Source: Brucella pecoris (GTDB taxonomy: Bacteria > Pseudomonadota > Alphaproteobacteria > Rhizobiales > Rhizobiaceae). Taken from it: 64,000 nucleotides of DNA. Made by a program: the position numbers and the translations under genes. Numbering within the stretch: position 1 is the stretch's first letter; every line of letters starts with the position of its first letter. A model generated the notes under the pieces. That model ran no database searches and was not told where the DNA came from. It was given only the letters and a program-made list of their open reading frames with translations. Below are positions 41,938-50,190 of the stretch, in pieces. Location of the stretch: NCBI RefSeq assembly GCF_006376675.1, contig NZ_VEWK01000007.1, forward strand, positions 124,001 to 188,000, in the 5' to 3' direction.

Positions 41938-41970
41938 ACAAAAAGAAAACCGGCCTCAAGGGCCGGTTTC
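41938..41970 (-). terminator. Terminator of secG
   Basis: AAACCGGCC (41947-41955) pairs with GGCCGGTTT (41961-41969), and the minus strand runs into TTCTTTTTG. It lies about 27 bases after the secG stop. Confidence 0.85.
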
Positions 41971-41996
41971 GCATTGTGTTCATATTGCTCGGTTTT

Positions 41997-42455
41997 TTAC
42001 TGCGAGCTTGGAACCGGGTTGGCCGGTGTTTCCGGAACGATCGGAGCCTGCGGCTGGGTAGCGTCGGGCTGCGTTGTCGGAGCCACCGCACCTGGCGTCG
42101 TAGGCGTCGTTTGATTGGCGTCAGGACGCGAAGACTCACCGCCCAACTGGTTCAGAATGCCGCCGTTGCCGCCTGCAGGAGCAGTCTGGCTGCCGGTTGC
42201 CGCAGGGATACGATTGAGGATATCGGTCGGCTTTTCGCCGTAGCGCGCCATGATACCCAGAATAAGCGAGGTTGCGAAGAAACCGATCGCAAGAATGGCT
42301 GTCGTGCGGGTCAGCGCGTTCGCTGCACCGCGAGCCGTCATGAACCCCGAACCACCGCCAATACCAAGGCCGCCGCCTTCCGAACGCTGGATAAGCACAA
42401 CGCCGACAAGCGCCAGCACGATCAACAAGTGAATGACAATGATTACGGTCTGCAT
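41997..42455 (-). CDS. secG: Preprotein translocase subunit SecG
   Basis: The 152-residue SecG has two membrane helices (about 1-22, TVIIVIHLLIVLALVGVVL, and about 52-72), with the conserved LIQRSEGGGLGIGGGSGF loop between them. The long C-terminal Pro/Thr/Gln-rich tail (about 90-152) is common in alphaproteobacterial SecG. The protein helps the SecYE pore and SecA cycle during export. It follows tpiA by 101 bases on the same strand. Confidence 0.9.
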   Translation of the reverse strand: MQTVIIVIHLLIVLALVGVVLIQRSEGGGLGIGGGSGFMTARGAANALTRTTAILAIGFFATSLILGIMARYGEKPTDILNRIPAATGSQTAPAGGNGGILNQLGGESSRPDANQTTPTTPGAVAPTTQPDATQPQAPIVPETPANPVPSSQ

Positions 42456-42556
42456 GGGTTACGGTCTTTATATCCCTAAAACTAGAGCGGCTCTTTACAC
42501 GCTATTGTCCGATAATCCAAGCCCCGAGACCAAGATAGACAGACATGATGTGCCGG

Positions 42557-43321
42557 TTACAAATTACGATAGGTTTCGCATATGGCGAGAAAATCACTGG
42601 CCTTCAAGCTTGCCCCACCGACAAGTGCGCCATCAACATCTGCAACGCCGAGCAATTCGATTGCGTTGGAAGGTTTGACTGAACCGCCGTAGAGCAGCCG
42701 AAGATGCGCGCCTTTCGCGCCGAAACGCTCGATCATTTGCTCACGCATGAATGCATGTGCAGCGCGAACGTCCTGCACCGTCGGCGTCAACCCCGTGCCA
42801 ATTGCCCAAACAGGTTCATAAGCAATGATCGTGTTCTCGGCATTCACACCATCTGGCAAAGAACTAGCAAGCTGTTTGCCGATCACGTCAAGCGTACGCT
42901 CCGCTTTGCGCTCATCGGCAGTCTCGCCGACGCAAACGATTGCAATCAGTCCGGCTGCCCATGCGGCTTCGATCTTGGCGAGAACAACCTCATTGCTTTC
43001 TTGATGGTCGGTCCGACGCTCGGAGTGACCGATAATCACATGCGTGGCGCCCGCTTCCTTAAGCATTTCAGCAGAAACATCACCCGTATGCGCACCAGAC
43101 ACTTTATGGTGAGCATCCTGGCCACCGAGGCCGACGGTTTCACCTTCGAGCGTTTCCGCTGCGCGAGAAAGAAGTGTCGCAGGTACGCAGATAACTGCAT
43201 CAAGCTTGCGGCCAAGATCGGAGCTCAGACCGGCAGCAATCGCACGCAATTCGGTCAGGGTTTCTCCCGTGCCATTCATCTTCCAGTTGCCAGCAACCAG
43301 CGGACGGATTCCCGGAGTCAT
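42557..43321 (-). CDS. tpiA: Triosephosphate isomerase
   Basis: A 254-residue TIM barrel that interconverts dihydroxyacetone phosphate and glyceraldehyde 3-phosphate. The N-terminal GNWKMNG has the catalytic lysine, IGHSERR the catalytic histidine, and [11 protein letters not shown] the catalytic glutamate with the flexible loop. The start is ATG43321. It is divergent from the PpiD-like gene with a 219-base gap that should hold both promoters. It is first in the tpiA-secG block. Confidence 0.97.
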   Translation of the reverse strand: MTPGIRPLVAGNWKMNGTGETLTELRAIAAGLSSDLGRKLDAVICVPATLLSRAAETLEGETVGLGGQDAHHKVSGAHTGDVSAEMLKEAGATHVIIGHSERRTDHQESNEVVLAKIEAAWAAGLIAIVCVGETADERKAERTLDVIGKQLASSLPDGVNAENTIIAYEPVWAIGTGLTPTVQDVRAAHAFMREQMIERFGAKGAHLRLLYGGSVKPSNAIELLGVADVDGALVGGASLKASDFLAICETYRNL

Positions 43322-43540
43322 TTCATTCTCCTCGCCTGTTCAAAACAGAAGGCGCAACCGCCTCTTGAAAGCGGGCCAGCGCCAAAATTTGCCACTGACT
43401 AAGCGTATTCGTGCCGCAATGCAAATGTTCTTGAGTGCCAACATGCAATGAGACCTTGCATATAGGGCTGGCTTGAGGTTATCCCCTGACTAGCTCTATC
43501 TATGAAAACCGAGCTTCGATTTATTCTTGAAGGGTTTCCA

Positions 43541-45427
43541 ATGCTCGACAGCCTGCGTTCCGCCGCTCAATCCTGGGTCGCCAAACTTTTACTTGGCCTG
43601 CTTGTACTGAGCTTTGCGATCTGGGGCATCTCCGATGTCTTTCGCGGCGGCCTGACAGGCACCGCCGCTTTGACGGCAGGCGATTCCGAAGTAAGCGCCA
43701 CTGACTATCGTTTCGCCTATGAGCAACAGATGATGCGTCTGTCACAGCAGTTTCGCCAGCGTCTGACGCGCGAACAGGCGAAAGCGCTCGGCCTCGAAAA
43801 TCAGGTACTCGCCCAGCTCGCGGCCGGCGTAGTTCTGGATGAAGGCGCGCGGAACATGCAGCTCGGCCTTTCCAAGGACGGGATCGCTCGGCTGACCGGC
43901 GAAGATCCTGCTTTCCATGATGCAAGTGGCAACTTCAATCGTGCACAGTTCGATGCGGTGCTTCGCCAATCCGGCATTCGTGCGCAGGATTACCTCGACA
44001 ATCGCGCGAAAGTGGCTCGCCGCCAGCAAATCGTGGAAGCTGCAACGGACGGCATCAAGCTTCCAAACGCAGCCTTGAAGGCGCTAGCTCTTTATCAGGG
44101 CGAAACCCGCAGCGTCGACTATGTAACCATTCAGGCTGAAAAAGCCGATACTGTCCCTGCCCCGTCCGATGATGCACTCAAGACCTATTTTGACGCGCAC
44201 AAGGACGAGTACAAGGCACCGGAATACCGGAAGATAACTTATGTGAAGCTGGAACCGACGGACATTGCCGATCCGTCTGCTGTCACACAGGATGAAATCA
44301 AACAATATTACGAAAAGAACAAAGAACGCTTCAGCACGATCGAAAAGCGCACCATCGAACAGTTAAGCTTTGCCGATGACGCCGCGGCTGAAGCTGCCCA
44401 GCAAAAGATCGCCGCAGGAACCAGCTTTGTCGATATCGGCAAGGAACAGGGCAAAACAGAAGACGACCTGAAGCTTGGCACGTTTGAGAAATCCGCCATT
44501 CCTGATCAGGCCGTTGCCGATGCAGCTTTTGCACTGGCAGAGAATGGCGTGAGCCCGGTGGTGAAGGGCGGCTTTGGTCCGGTTATCCTGCGCGTGACGC
44601 AGATCGAACCGGCTCATGTGAAGCCACAAGCCGAAGTTGAAGGCGAAATTCGCACCACGCTTGCCAACAATATCGCAGCAAGCAGCATCAGCGGCATTCA
44701 TGACTCTTATGAGCAGGACCGTTCCGACGGCGCATCCATGGCTGATGTGGCAAAGAAGCTAAGCCTCAAGTCCGTCACCGTGGAAGCCGTCGACGCCGAG
44801 GGCAACGATCCTTCTGGTAATCCTGTGCAGCTGCCAAACTCCGAAGCGCTGCTTTCCTCTGCCTTCCAGGCCGACCAGGGTTTTGACAACGACGCCCTGA
44901 CCATGGGCAACGTCGGTTATCTCTGGTATCAGATTGATGGCGTAACTCCGGCACGTGAACGCACACTTGACGAAGTCAAGGACAAGGTGGTTGCGGCATG
45001 GAAAGGCGAGGAAGCTGTCAAGCGCCTCAACCAGCGTGTGGAAGAACTGAAGAAGCGCCTCGACGGCGGTGCGACACTCGACACGATTGCCTCGGAACTG
45101 GGCGTTGAGAAGCAGACCAAGCGTGGCGTCGTCCGCACGACCAACGATGCCGATATCGGAACGGCCGCAGCAGCACAGATTTTCCGTGGAGCAGATGGTT
45201 TCACCGGGAGCGCTGCAGCACCTTCGGACAATGCCCAGATTCTGTTCAAGGTTGTTGAAGTAACCGAACCTGCGGGAGCTGGCCCGGAAGCTATTCCGGA
45301 ACAGCAGCAGAAATATCTGGCGACGTCACTCTCGGATGATGTTCTCGAGCAGCTCGTCGGCGAATTGCAGAAGCAGTACCCTGTGAAGATAAATCAGGCC
45401 GTCATCAACAACGCTCTGGCGTTTTAA
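43541..45427 (+). CDS. PpiD-like periplasmic peptidyl-prolyl isomerase
   Basis: A 628-residue membrane-anchored foldase. One N-terminal helix (about 15-35, KLLLGLLVLSFAIWGIS) tethers it to the inner membrane. A SurA-N like chaperone domain (about 40-190), a rotamase/PPIC domain (about 230-360, with FEKSAIPDQAV and VVKGGFGPVILRV) and a second C-terminal helical part follow. Such proteins assist outer membrane protein folding at the Sec exit. ATG43541 has GAAGGG upstream; 13 extra in-frame codons exist from 43502. It is 18 bases before trpD. Confidence 0.85.
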   Translation: MLDSLRSAAQSWVAKLLLGLLVLSFAIWGISDVFRGGLTGTAALTAGDSEVSATDYRFAYEQQMMRLSQQFRQRLTREQAKALGLENQVLAQLAAGVVLDEGARNMQLGLSKDGIARLTGEDPAFHDASGNFNRAQFDAVLRQSGIRAQDYLDNRAKVARRQQIVEAATDGIKLPNAALKALALYQGETRSVDYVTIQAEKADTVPAPSDDALKTYFDAHKDEYKAPEYRKITYVKLEPTDIADPSAVTQDEIKQYYEKNKERFSTIEKRTIEQLSFADDAAAEAAQQKIAAGTSFVDIGKEQGKTEDDLKLGTFEKSAIPDQAVADAAFALAENGVSPVVKGGFGPVILRVTQIEPAHVKPQAEVEGEIRTTLANNIAASSISGIHDSYEQDRSDGASMADVAKKLSLKSVTVEAVDAEGNDPSGNPVQLPNSEALLSSAFQADQGFDNDALTMGNVGYLWYQIDGVTPARERTLDEVKDKVVAAWKGEEAVKRLNQRVEELKKRLDGGATLDTIASELGVEKQTKRGVVRTTNDADIGTAAAAQIFRGADGFTGSAAAPSDNAQILFKVVEVTEPAGAGPEAIPEQQQKYLATSLSDDVLEQLVGELQKQYPVKINQAVINNALAF

Positions 45428-45445
45428 GAACGATGGGCATCCAAA

Positions 45446-46465
45446 ATGGCTGATCTAAAACCCTATATCGCGAAAGCTGCATCGGGCGAACCGCTTTCGC
45501 TTGAGGATTCCAGGGCTGCCTTCGATATAATGATGTCGGGACAGGCAACTCCGTCGCAGATCGGCGGACTGTTGATGGCATTGCGCGTACGCGGTGAAAC
45601 TGTACCGGAAATTGCCGGTGCGGTTGCATCCATGCGCTCACGGATGCTGGCAGTCTCAGCTCCTGCCGAATCGATCGATATTGTCGGAACCGGTGGTGAC
45701 CAGTCGGGTTCCTACAACGTCTCAAGCTGCTCGGCGTTTGTTGTAGCTGGTGCCGGTGTTCCCGTCGCCAAGCACGGCAACCGCGCTCTCTCGTCACGTT
45801 CTGGCGCGGCCGATGCGCTAGCTGCGCTAGGCATCAATATCGAAGCTGATGCGAACATTATCAGCCGCAGCATTACCGAAGCCGGCCTCGGCTTTATGTT
45901 TGCACCGATGCACCATTCTGCCATGCGCCATGTCGGCCCTTCCCGCGTCGAACTTGGAACACGCACCATCTTCAATCTGCTCGGCCCTCTTTCCAATCCG
46001 GCCAGTGTCAAGCATCAGCTTGTTGGAGTATTCGCGCCGCAATGGCTCGTACCGTTGGCCGAAGTTCTCAAGGAGCTAGGCTCCGAAGCAGCCTGGGTTG
46101 TGTATGGCGACGGGCTCGACGAAATGACCACCGCGGGCACGACACAAGTTGCCGCCCTCGAGAACGGTCAAATCCGTACGTTTGAAGTCACGCCTGAAGA
46201 AGTTGGACTCCGTCGTTGCGATCCGGCAGAACTGAAGGGTGGCGAGGCTTCGCTGAATGCCAAGGCTTTGCTTGGCGTGCTTGAAGGCAGTAAAAATGCC
46301 TATCGAGATATCGTCCTGCTCAATTCAGGCGCAGCACTCGTCATTGCAGGCAGAGCGAAGGATCTGAAAGAAGGCATCGCTCTCGCGGCACAATCCATCG
46401 ACAGCGGCGCAGCACTTGATGTTTTGCAGAAGGTGATTGCCGTTTCCAACGACAAAGCCGCCTGA
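45446..46465 (+). CDS. trpD: Anthranilate phosphoribosyltransferase
   Basis: The 339-residue enzyme joins anthranilate and PRPP in tryptophan synthesis. The glycine-rich PRPP loop [14 protein letters not shown] near residue 80, the [15 protein letters not shown] stretch near 110 and the DGLDEMT motif near 225 are intact. It starts 18 bases after the PpiD-like gene. In many alphaproteobacteria trpD, trpC, moaC and moeA are linked as here. Confidence 0.97.
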   Translation: MADLKPYIAKAASGEPLSLEDSRAAFDIMMSGQATPSQIGGLLMALRVRGETVPEIAGAVASMRSRMLAVSAPAESIDIVGTGGDQSGSYNVSSCSAFVVAGAGVPVAKHGNRALSSRSGAADALAALGINIEADANIISRSITEAGLGFMFAPMHHSAMRHVGPSRVELGTRTIFNLLGPLSNPASVKHQLVGVFAPQWLVPLAEVLKELGSEAAWVVYGDGLDEMTTAGTTQVAALENGQIRTFEVTPEEVGLRRCDPAELKGGEASLNAKALLGVLEGSKNAYRDIVLLNSGAALVIAGRAKDLKEGIALAAQSIDSGAALDVLQKVIAVSNDKAA

Positions 46466-46481
46466 CGGAAAGGATTAAGTC

Positions 46482-47282
46482 ATGTCCACCGACATTCTGC
46501 GCAAGATCGAGGCTTACAAGCGCGAAGAAATCGCTGCTGCAAAAGCCGAGCGTACCGTCGCTGATTTGAAGGCACGCGCACAGGATCAGGAAGCGCCGCG
46601 TGGTTTTCTCAAAGCGCTGGAGGCAAAACGCGCCGCTGGTGAATTCGCGCTGATTGCTGAAATCAAGAAGGCAAGCCCATCGAAGGGCTTGATCCGTCCT
46701 GATTTCGATCCGCCTACACTTGCAAAAGCCTATGAAGCTGGTGGCGCTGCATGTCTTTCAGTGCTGACTGACACACCTTCCTTTCAGGGAGCGCCGGAAT
46801 TTCTGACGGCAGCTCGCAACGCTTGTAGTCTCCCGGCGCTGCGCAAGGATTTTCTGTTCGATACCTATCAGGTACACGAAGCCCGTAGTTGGGGTGCAGA
46901 TTGCATTCTGATCATTCTTGCAAGCGTCGATGATGATCTTGCAAAGGCGTTGGAAGAGACCGCGTTCGAGCTTGGCATGGATGCACTCATCGAAGTGCAT
47001 GACGAAGCCGAGATGGAACGCGCACTGAAGCTTTCGTCGCGTCTGCTCGGCGTCAACAATCGCAATTTGCGTACATTTGAGGTCGATCTGGCCGTTTCGG
47101 AACGGCTGTCGAAGATGGCGCCAGCCGATCGCGTTCTGGTCGGTGAAAGCGGCATATTCACACACGAAGATTGCCTGCGTCTGAAAAAGTCTGGAATCGG
47201 GACATTCCTCATCGGAGAGAGCCTCATGCGGCAGGCCGATGTTGCAGCGGCTACCCACGAACTGCTGACTGGCAAGGCTTGA
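46482..47282 (+). CDS. trpC: Indole-3-glycerol phosphate synthase
   Basis: A 266-residue TIM barrel that closes the indole ring in tryptophan synthesis. The N-terminal [16 protein letters not shown] helix is common to the family, and the catalytic lysine and glutamate lie in [11 protein letters not shown] and the later strands; [16 protein letters not shown] and [11 protein letters not shown] are the phosphate-binding end. It is monofunctional, without the TrpF domain. It follows trpD by 16 bases and precedes moaC by 3. Confidence 0.97.
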   Translation: MSTDILRKIEAYKREEIAAAKAERTVADLKARAQDQEAPRGFLKALEAKRAAGEFALIAEIKKASPSKGLIRPDFDPPTLAKAYEAGGAACLSVLTDTPSFQGAPEFLTAARNACSLPALRKDFLFDTYQVHEARSWGADCILIILASVDDDLAKALEETAFELGMDALIEVHDEAEMERALKLSSRLLGVNNRNLRTFEVDLAVSERLSKMAPADRVLVGESGIFTHEDCLRLKKSGIGTFLIGESLMRQADVAAATHELLTGKA

Positions 47283-47285
47283 TCG

Positions 47286-47762
47286 ATGCCATCCAAACTC
47301 ACCCATATCGACCAGACCGGTGCTGCCAATATGGTGGATGTTGGTGCCAAGGACGAGACTGAACGTCAAGCTACGGCCGAAGGGTCGGTCAGAATGAAGC
47401 CGGAAACGCTGGCGCTCATTCTGGAAGGCAACGCCGCTAAGGGTGACGTCATTGGCGCCGCGCGTCTGGCTGGCATCATGGCGGCTAAAAAGACCGCCGA
47501 TCTGATTCCCCTCTGCCATCCACTGATGCTGACCAAAGTAGCCGTCGAAATCGAGCCGGATCAGACATTGCCCGGTTTGCGCGTTCGTGCGCTGACCAAG
47601 CTCAAGGGGCGCACCGGCGTGGAAATGGAAGCCCTCACCGCCGTTTCTGTCGCATGTCTTACGATCTATGACATGGCCAAAGCCGTCGACAAACATATGG
47701 AGATCGGCGGTATCCGCGTTACCGAAAAGAGCGGCGGCAAATCAGGTGACTGGAAAGCATAA
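47286..47762 (+). CDS. moaC: Molybdenum cofactor step-1 protein MoaC
   Basis: The 158-residue cyclic pyranopterin monophosphate synthase acts with MoaA to convert GTP to cPMP. The family motif [15 protein letters not shown] and the C-terminal [23 protein letters not shown] contain the catalytic lysine, histidine and aspartates. It starts 3 bases after trpC and is followed by moeA, so tryptophan and molybdenum cofactor genes are expressed together, without an obvious biochemical link. Confidence 0.96.
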   Translation: MPSKLTHIDQTGAANMVDVGAKDETERQATAEGSVRMKPETLALILEGNAAKGDVIGAARLAGIMAAKKTADLIPLCHPLMLTKVAVEIEPDQTLPGLRVRALTKLKGRTGVEMEALTAVSVACLTIYDMAKAVDKHMEIGGIRVTEKSGGKSGDWKA

Positions 47763-47847
47763 ACCGCTAGACTTTGCTCTGGATCAACTCATCTGGACAG
47801 ATTCTGTGGTCTAGACGGGTCAACAATTCAGTTCGAGAGGAAACGCC

Positions 47848-49062
47848 ATGTCCCTTCTCCCGGTCGATGAAGCACTGGCCCGCATCCTGAAATCCGCAGA
47901 ACCGCACGGTAAAGAGCAGGTCGCTTTGTCAGATGCAGGTGGGCGCGTGGTTGCAACACCAGTTTTGGCACATTTTCTGCAGCCGCCGTTCGACGGATCG
48001 GCCATGGACGGTTACGCCCTGATCGCGCCGGACAACATCTCCTATCCCGTTGAGTTCGACATCATCGGCGAATCGGCAGCGGGCAATCGCTTCGAAGGCG
48101 AATTAGGGATCGGACAGGCGGTTCGCATTTTCACCGGCGCGCCACTGCCCAAAGGTACAGACACAATTGTCATTCAGGAACACACCAAGCGTTCGGGTAA
48201 CCGGCTCACTGTTCACGAAGGAATAGAGCCGGGACGGCATATACGCCGTGCGGGCCTCGATTTTTCGCCCGGTAACATCGTCATTTCGAGCGGACGTGAG
48301 CTGGATGCCGCAGCCCTGTCGCTAGCCGCTGCAAGTGGAAACGCGAAAATCGATGTATTTCAAAAACCCAAGGTGGCAATCATTGCGACCGGTGATGAGC
48401 TTGTCACGCCGGGCGTAACACCCGGAAAGGACCAGATTGTTGCATCGAACAGTGTTGGAATCGCCGAAATCATAAGGCGGGCGGGTGGTAGCCCTGAAGA
48501 CAAGGGAATCATTCCGGACGATCCCGCCAAGATCGAACAGGCAATAGCAGACAGCCTGCAAAGTGGCATCGACATTCTGATTACGATTGGCGGCGCGTCC
48601 GTCGGTGACCGGGATTTTGTGCATGGCGCGCTTCAAAAATTGGGGGTCAGTCTCGATTTTTGGAAGATAGCCATGAGGCCGGGCAAACCCCTGATGTACG
48701 GACGAATCGGTGTGAATGGCAAAATCGTGCATGTGATAGGCTTGCCCGGTAATCCGGTTTCTAGCCTCGTCTGCAGCCTCGTCTTTCTCCGCCCGCTTGT
48801 CGCCAAGCTTGCCGGAACCAGCCTCAATGCCGATATCCGGCCCGCAAAGCTGGGCGCGACCCTACCTGCGAATGACCACCGCCGCGATTATATCCGAGCT
48901 ACAATCGAATCAACCCCGGATGGAACTCTGATAGCAAAGCCATTTCCAATCCAGGATTCGTCTATGCTTTCGGCTCTCGTCGGCTCGAAAGCACTTCTCA
49001 TCAGGGATGAGAACGCCCCAGAGGCTGTGGTCGGCGACGATTGCCGTGTCCTCATGCTATAG
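47848..49062 (+). CDS. moeA: Molybdopterin molybdenumtransferase MoeA
   Basis: A 404-residue enzyme that inserts molybdate into molybdopterin-AMP. The N-terminal DGSAMDGYAL, the central IATGDELVTPG and GGASVGDRDFV (MoCF_biosynth domain), and IGLPGNPVSS motifs mark the family. The C-terminal domain IV is present. It lies 85 bases after moaC, and GAGAGGAAACGCC precedes the ATG. It is the last gene of the trpDC-moaC-moeA run before lexA. Confidence 0.95.
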   Translation: MSLLPVDEALARILKSAEPHGKEQVALSDAGGRVVATPVLAHFLQPPFDGSAMDGYALIAPDNISYPVEFDIIGESAAGNRFEGELGIGQAVRIFTGAPLPKGTDTIVIQEHTKRSGNRLTVHEGIEPGRHIRRAGLDFSPGNIVISSGRELDAAALSLAAASGNAKIDVFQKPKVAIIATGDELVTPGVTPGKDQIVASNSVGIAEIIRRAGGSPEDKGIIPDDPAKIEQAIADSLQSGIDILITIGGASVGDRDFVHGALQKLGVSLDFWKIAMRPGKPLMYGRIGVNGKIVHVIGLPGNPVSSLVCSLVFLRPLVAKLAGTSLNADIRPAKLGATLPANDHRRDYIRATIESTPDGTLIAKPFPIQDSSMLSALVGSKALLIRDENAPEAVVGDDCRVLML

Positions 49063-49229
49063 ATTTGACACAACTTTCGACCTCGATAATGCATGAAGAG
49101 AAACATATAATCTATTGTAAATTATATATTATTTAAACTCCAAATTACCCTGACTTCCAAATAAAGCTCTGCAAGCATGGCATTCCGTTCGCTCTCGGCT
49201 CAAGCGTTAATGATTTTAAAACCATTGCA

Positions 49230-49270
49230 GAACAAGACTGGAACATATAGTGTTCGTTCTGGTTTTGTTT
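49230..49270 (+). promoter_or_regulatory. LexA operator region of lexA
   Basis: Half-sites GAAC at 49230 and 49241 and GTTC at 49252 are each exactly 11 bases apart; a GTTC at 49256 has a GTTT 11 bases on. The first pair reads GTTC-N7-GTTC on the minus strand, the alphaproteobacterial SOS box, and the second pair is an inverted GAAC-N7-GTTC. All lie 32-72 bases before the lexA ATG, so the gene is probably autorepressed. Confidence 0.7.
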
Positions 49271-49301
49271 TTCTCGATTCTTGGCCGGGAGGGTGTCGCG
49301 C

Positions 49302-50027
49302 ATGTTAACCCGTAAACAGCACGAGCTTCTGCTGTTCATTCATGAACGTCTGAAAGAAACAGGTATTCCGCCGTCTTTCGATGAAATGAAGGAAGCGCTC
49401 GATCTGGCTTCAAAATCGGGTATCCACCGTCTGATTACGGCGTTGGAAGAACGTGGCTTCATCCGCCGCCTGCCGAACAGAGCACGTGCACTTGAGGTTT
49501 TGCGCCTGCCGGATTCCATTGCTCCTGGCCTCAATGCGCAAAAGAAATTCGCCCCTAGCGTTATTGAAGGTAGCTTGGGTAAAGCGCCACCGTCTCCCTC
49601 ACCCGCGCGCCCTGCCCCCGTAGCCACCAATGACGATACGTCTGCGACTGTGTCTGTACCAGTTATGGGGCGAATTGCTGCGGGTGTACCGATCTCCGCA
49701 ATTCAGAATCAGACTCATTCCCTTAATCTGCCACCGGAAATGATTGGCGCAGGCGAACATTACGCACTTGAGGTCAGGGGCGATTCAATGATCGATGCTG
49801 GAATTTTCGACGGGGACACTGTCATCATCAAGCGCGGTGATTCCGCTAACCCCGGTGAGATCGTGGTAGCGCTTGTCGATGACGAAGAAGCAACGTTGAA
49901 ACGTTTTCGTCGTAAAGGTGCATCCATCGCTCTTGAAGCCGCTAACCCGGCTTACGAGACAAGAATATTCGGACCGGACCGTGTTCGCGTGCAGGGCAAG
50001 CTTGTCGGCCTGATCCGCCGCTACTAG
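49302..50027 (+). CDS. lexA: LexA SOS repressor
   Basis: The 241-residue repressor binds SOS operators and is cut when RecA is activated. The N-terminal winged helix-turn-helix spans about 1-65. A Pro/Ala-rich linker leads to the self-cleavage site Ala127-Gly128 in RIAAGVP, and the catalytic dyad is Ser162 (RGDSM) and Lys200 (EATLKRF). ATG49302 is used, with GGGAGGG 8 bases upstream; a TTG at 49281 in frame is less likely. The linker is longer than in E. coli LexA, as is usual in this group. Confidence 0.96.
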   Translation: MLTRKQHELLLFIHERLKETGIPPSFDEMKEALDLASKSGIHRLITALEERGFIRRLPNRARALEVLRLPDSIAPGLNAQKKFAPSVIEGSLGKAPPSPSPARPAPVATNDDTSATVSVPVMGRIAAGVPISAIQNQTHSLNLPPEMIGAGEHYALEVRGDSMIDAGIFDGDTVIIKRGDSANPGEIVVALVDDEEATLKRFRRKGASIALEAANPAYETRIFGPDRVRVQGKLVGLIRRY

Positions 50028-50028
50028 A

Positions 50029-50072
50029 GCGCATCCCGAAAACTATAAAACGGTTTTCGGATAGGATGCGCG
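50029..50072. repeat. Palindromic repeat, family A (best copy)
   Basis: GCGCATCCCGAAAAC and the complement CGGTTTTCGG...GGATGCGC form a near-perfect palindrome one base after the lexA stop. It may terminate lexA transcription. Related copies are at 26661, 35914 and 37993. Confidence 0.6.
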
Positions 50073-50087
50073 TAAAAACAAAGAATT

Positions 50088-50184
50088 AGAGCATTTCCAG
50101 TAAAAGAACGAAGCGGTTTGCGTAGATTAACGCGTGAGCATCGAAATTAAGCGGCTCCCTGATTCCGTTTTAATTGACACTGTT
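50088..50184. repeat. Degenerate copy of the composite repeat (family B)
   Basis: Module 1 (50088-50133) begins AGAGCATTTCCAGTAAAAG and keeps AAGCGGTTTGCG; module 2 (50149-50184) keeps GATTCCGTTTTAA but has lost the GGAACCGCTCT arm. The order and spacing match 39070-39167. Confidence 0.5.
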
Positions 50185-50190
50185 CGAGAA

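Noticed and set aside
46758..47696. 312-codon open frame antisense to trpC and moaC
   Set aside because: Spans two real genes on the other strand and has no family features.
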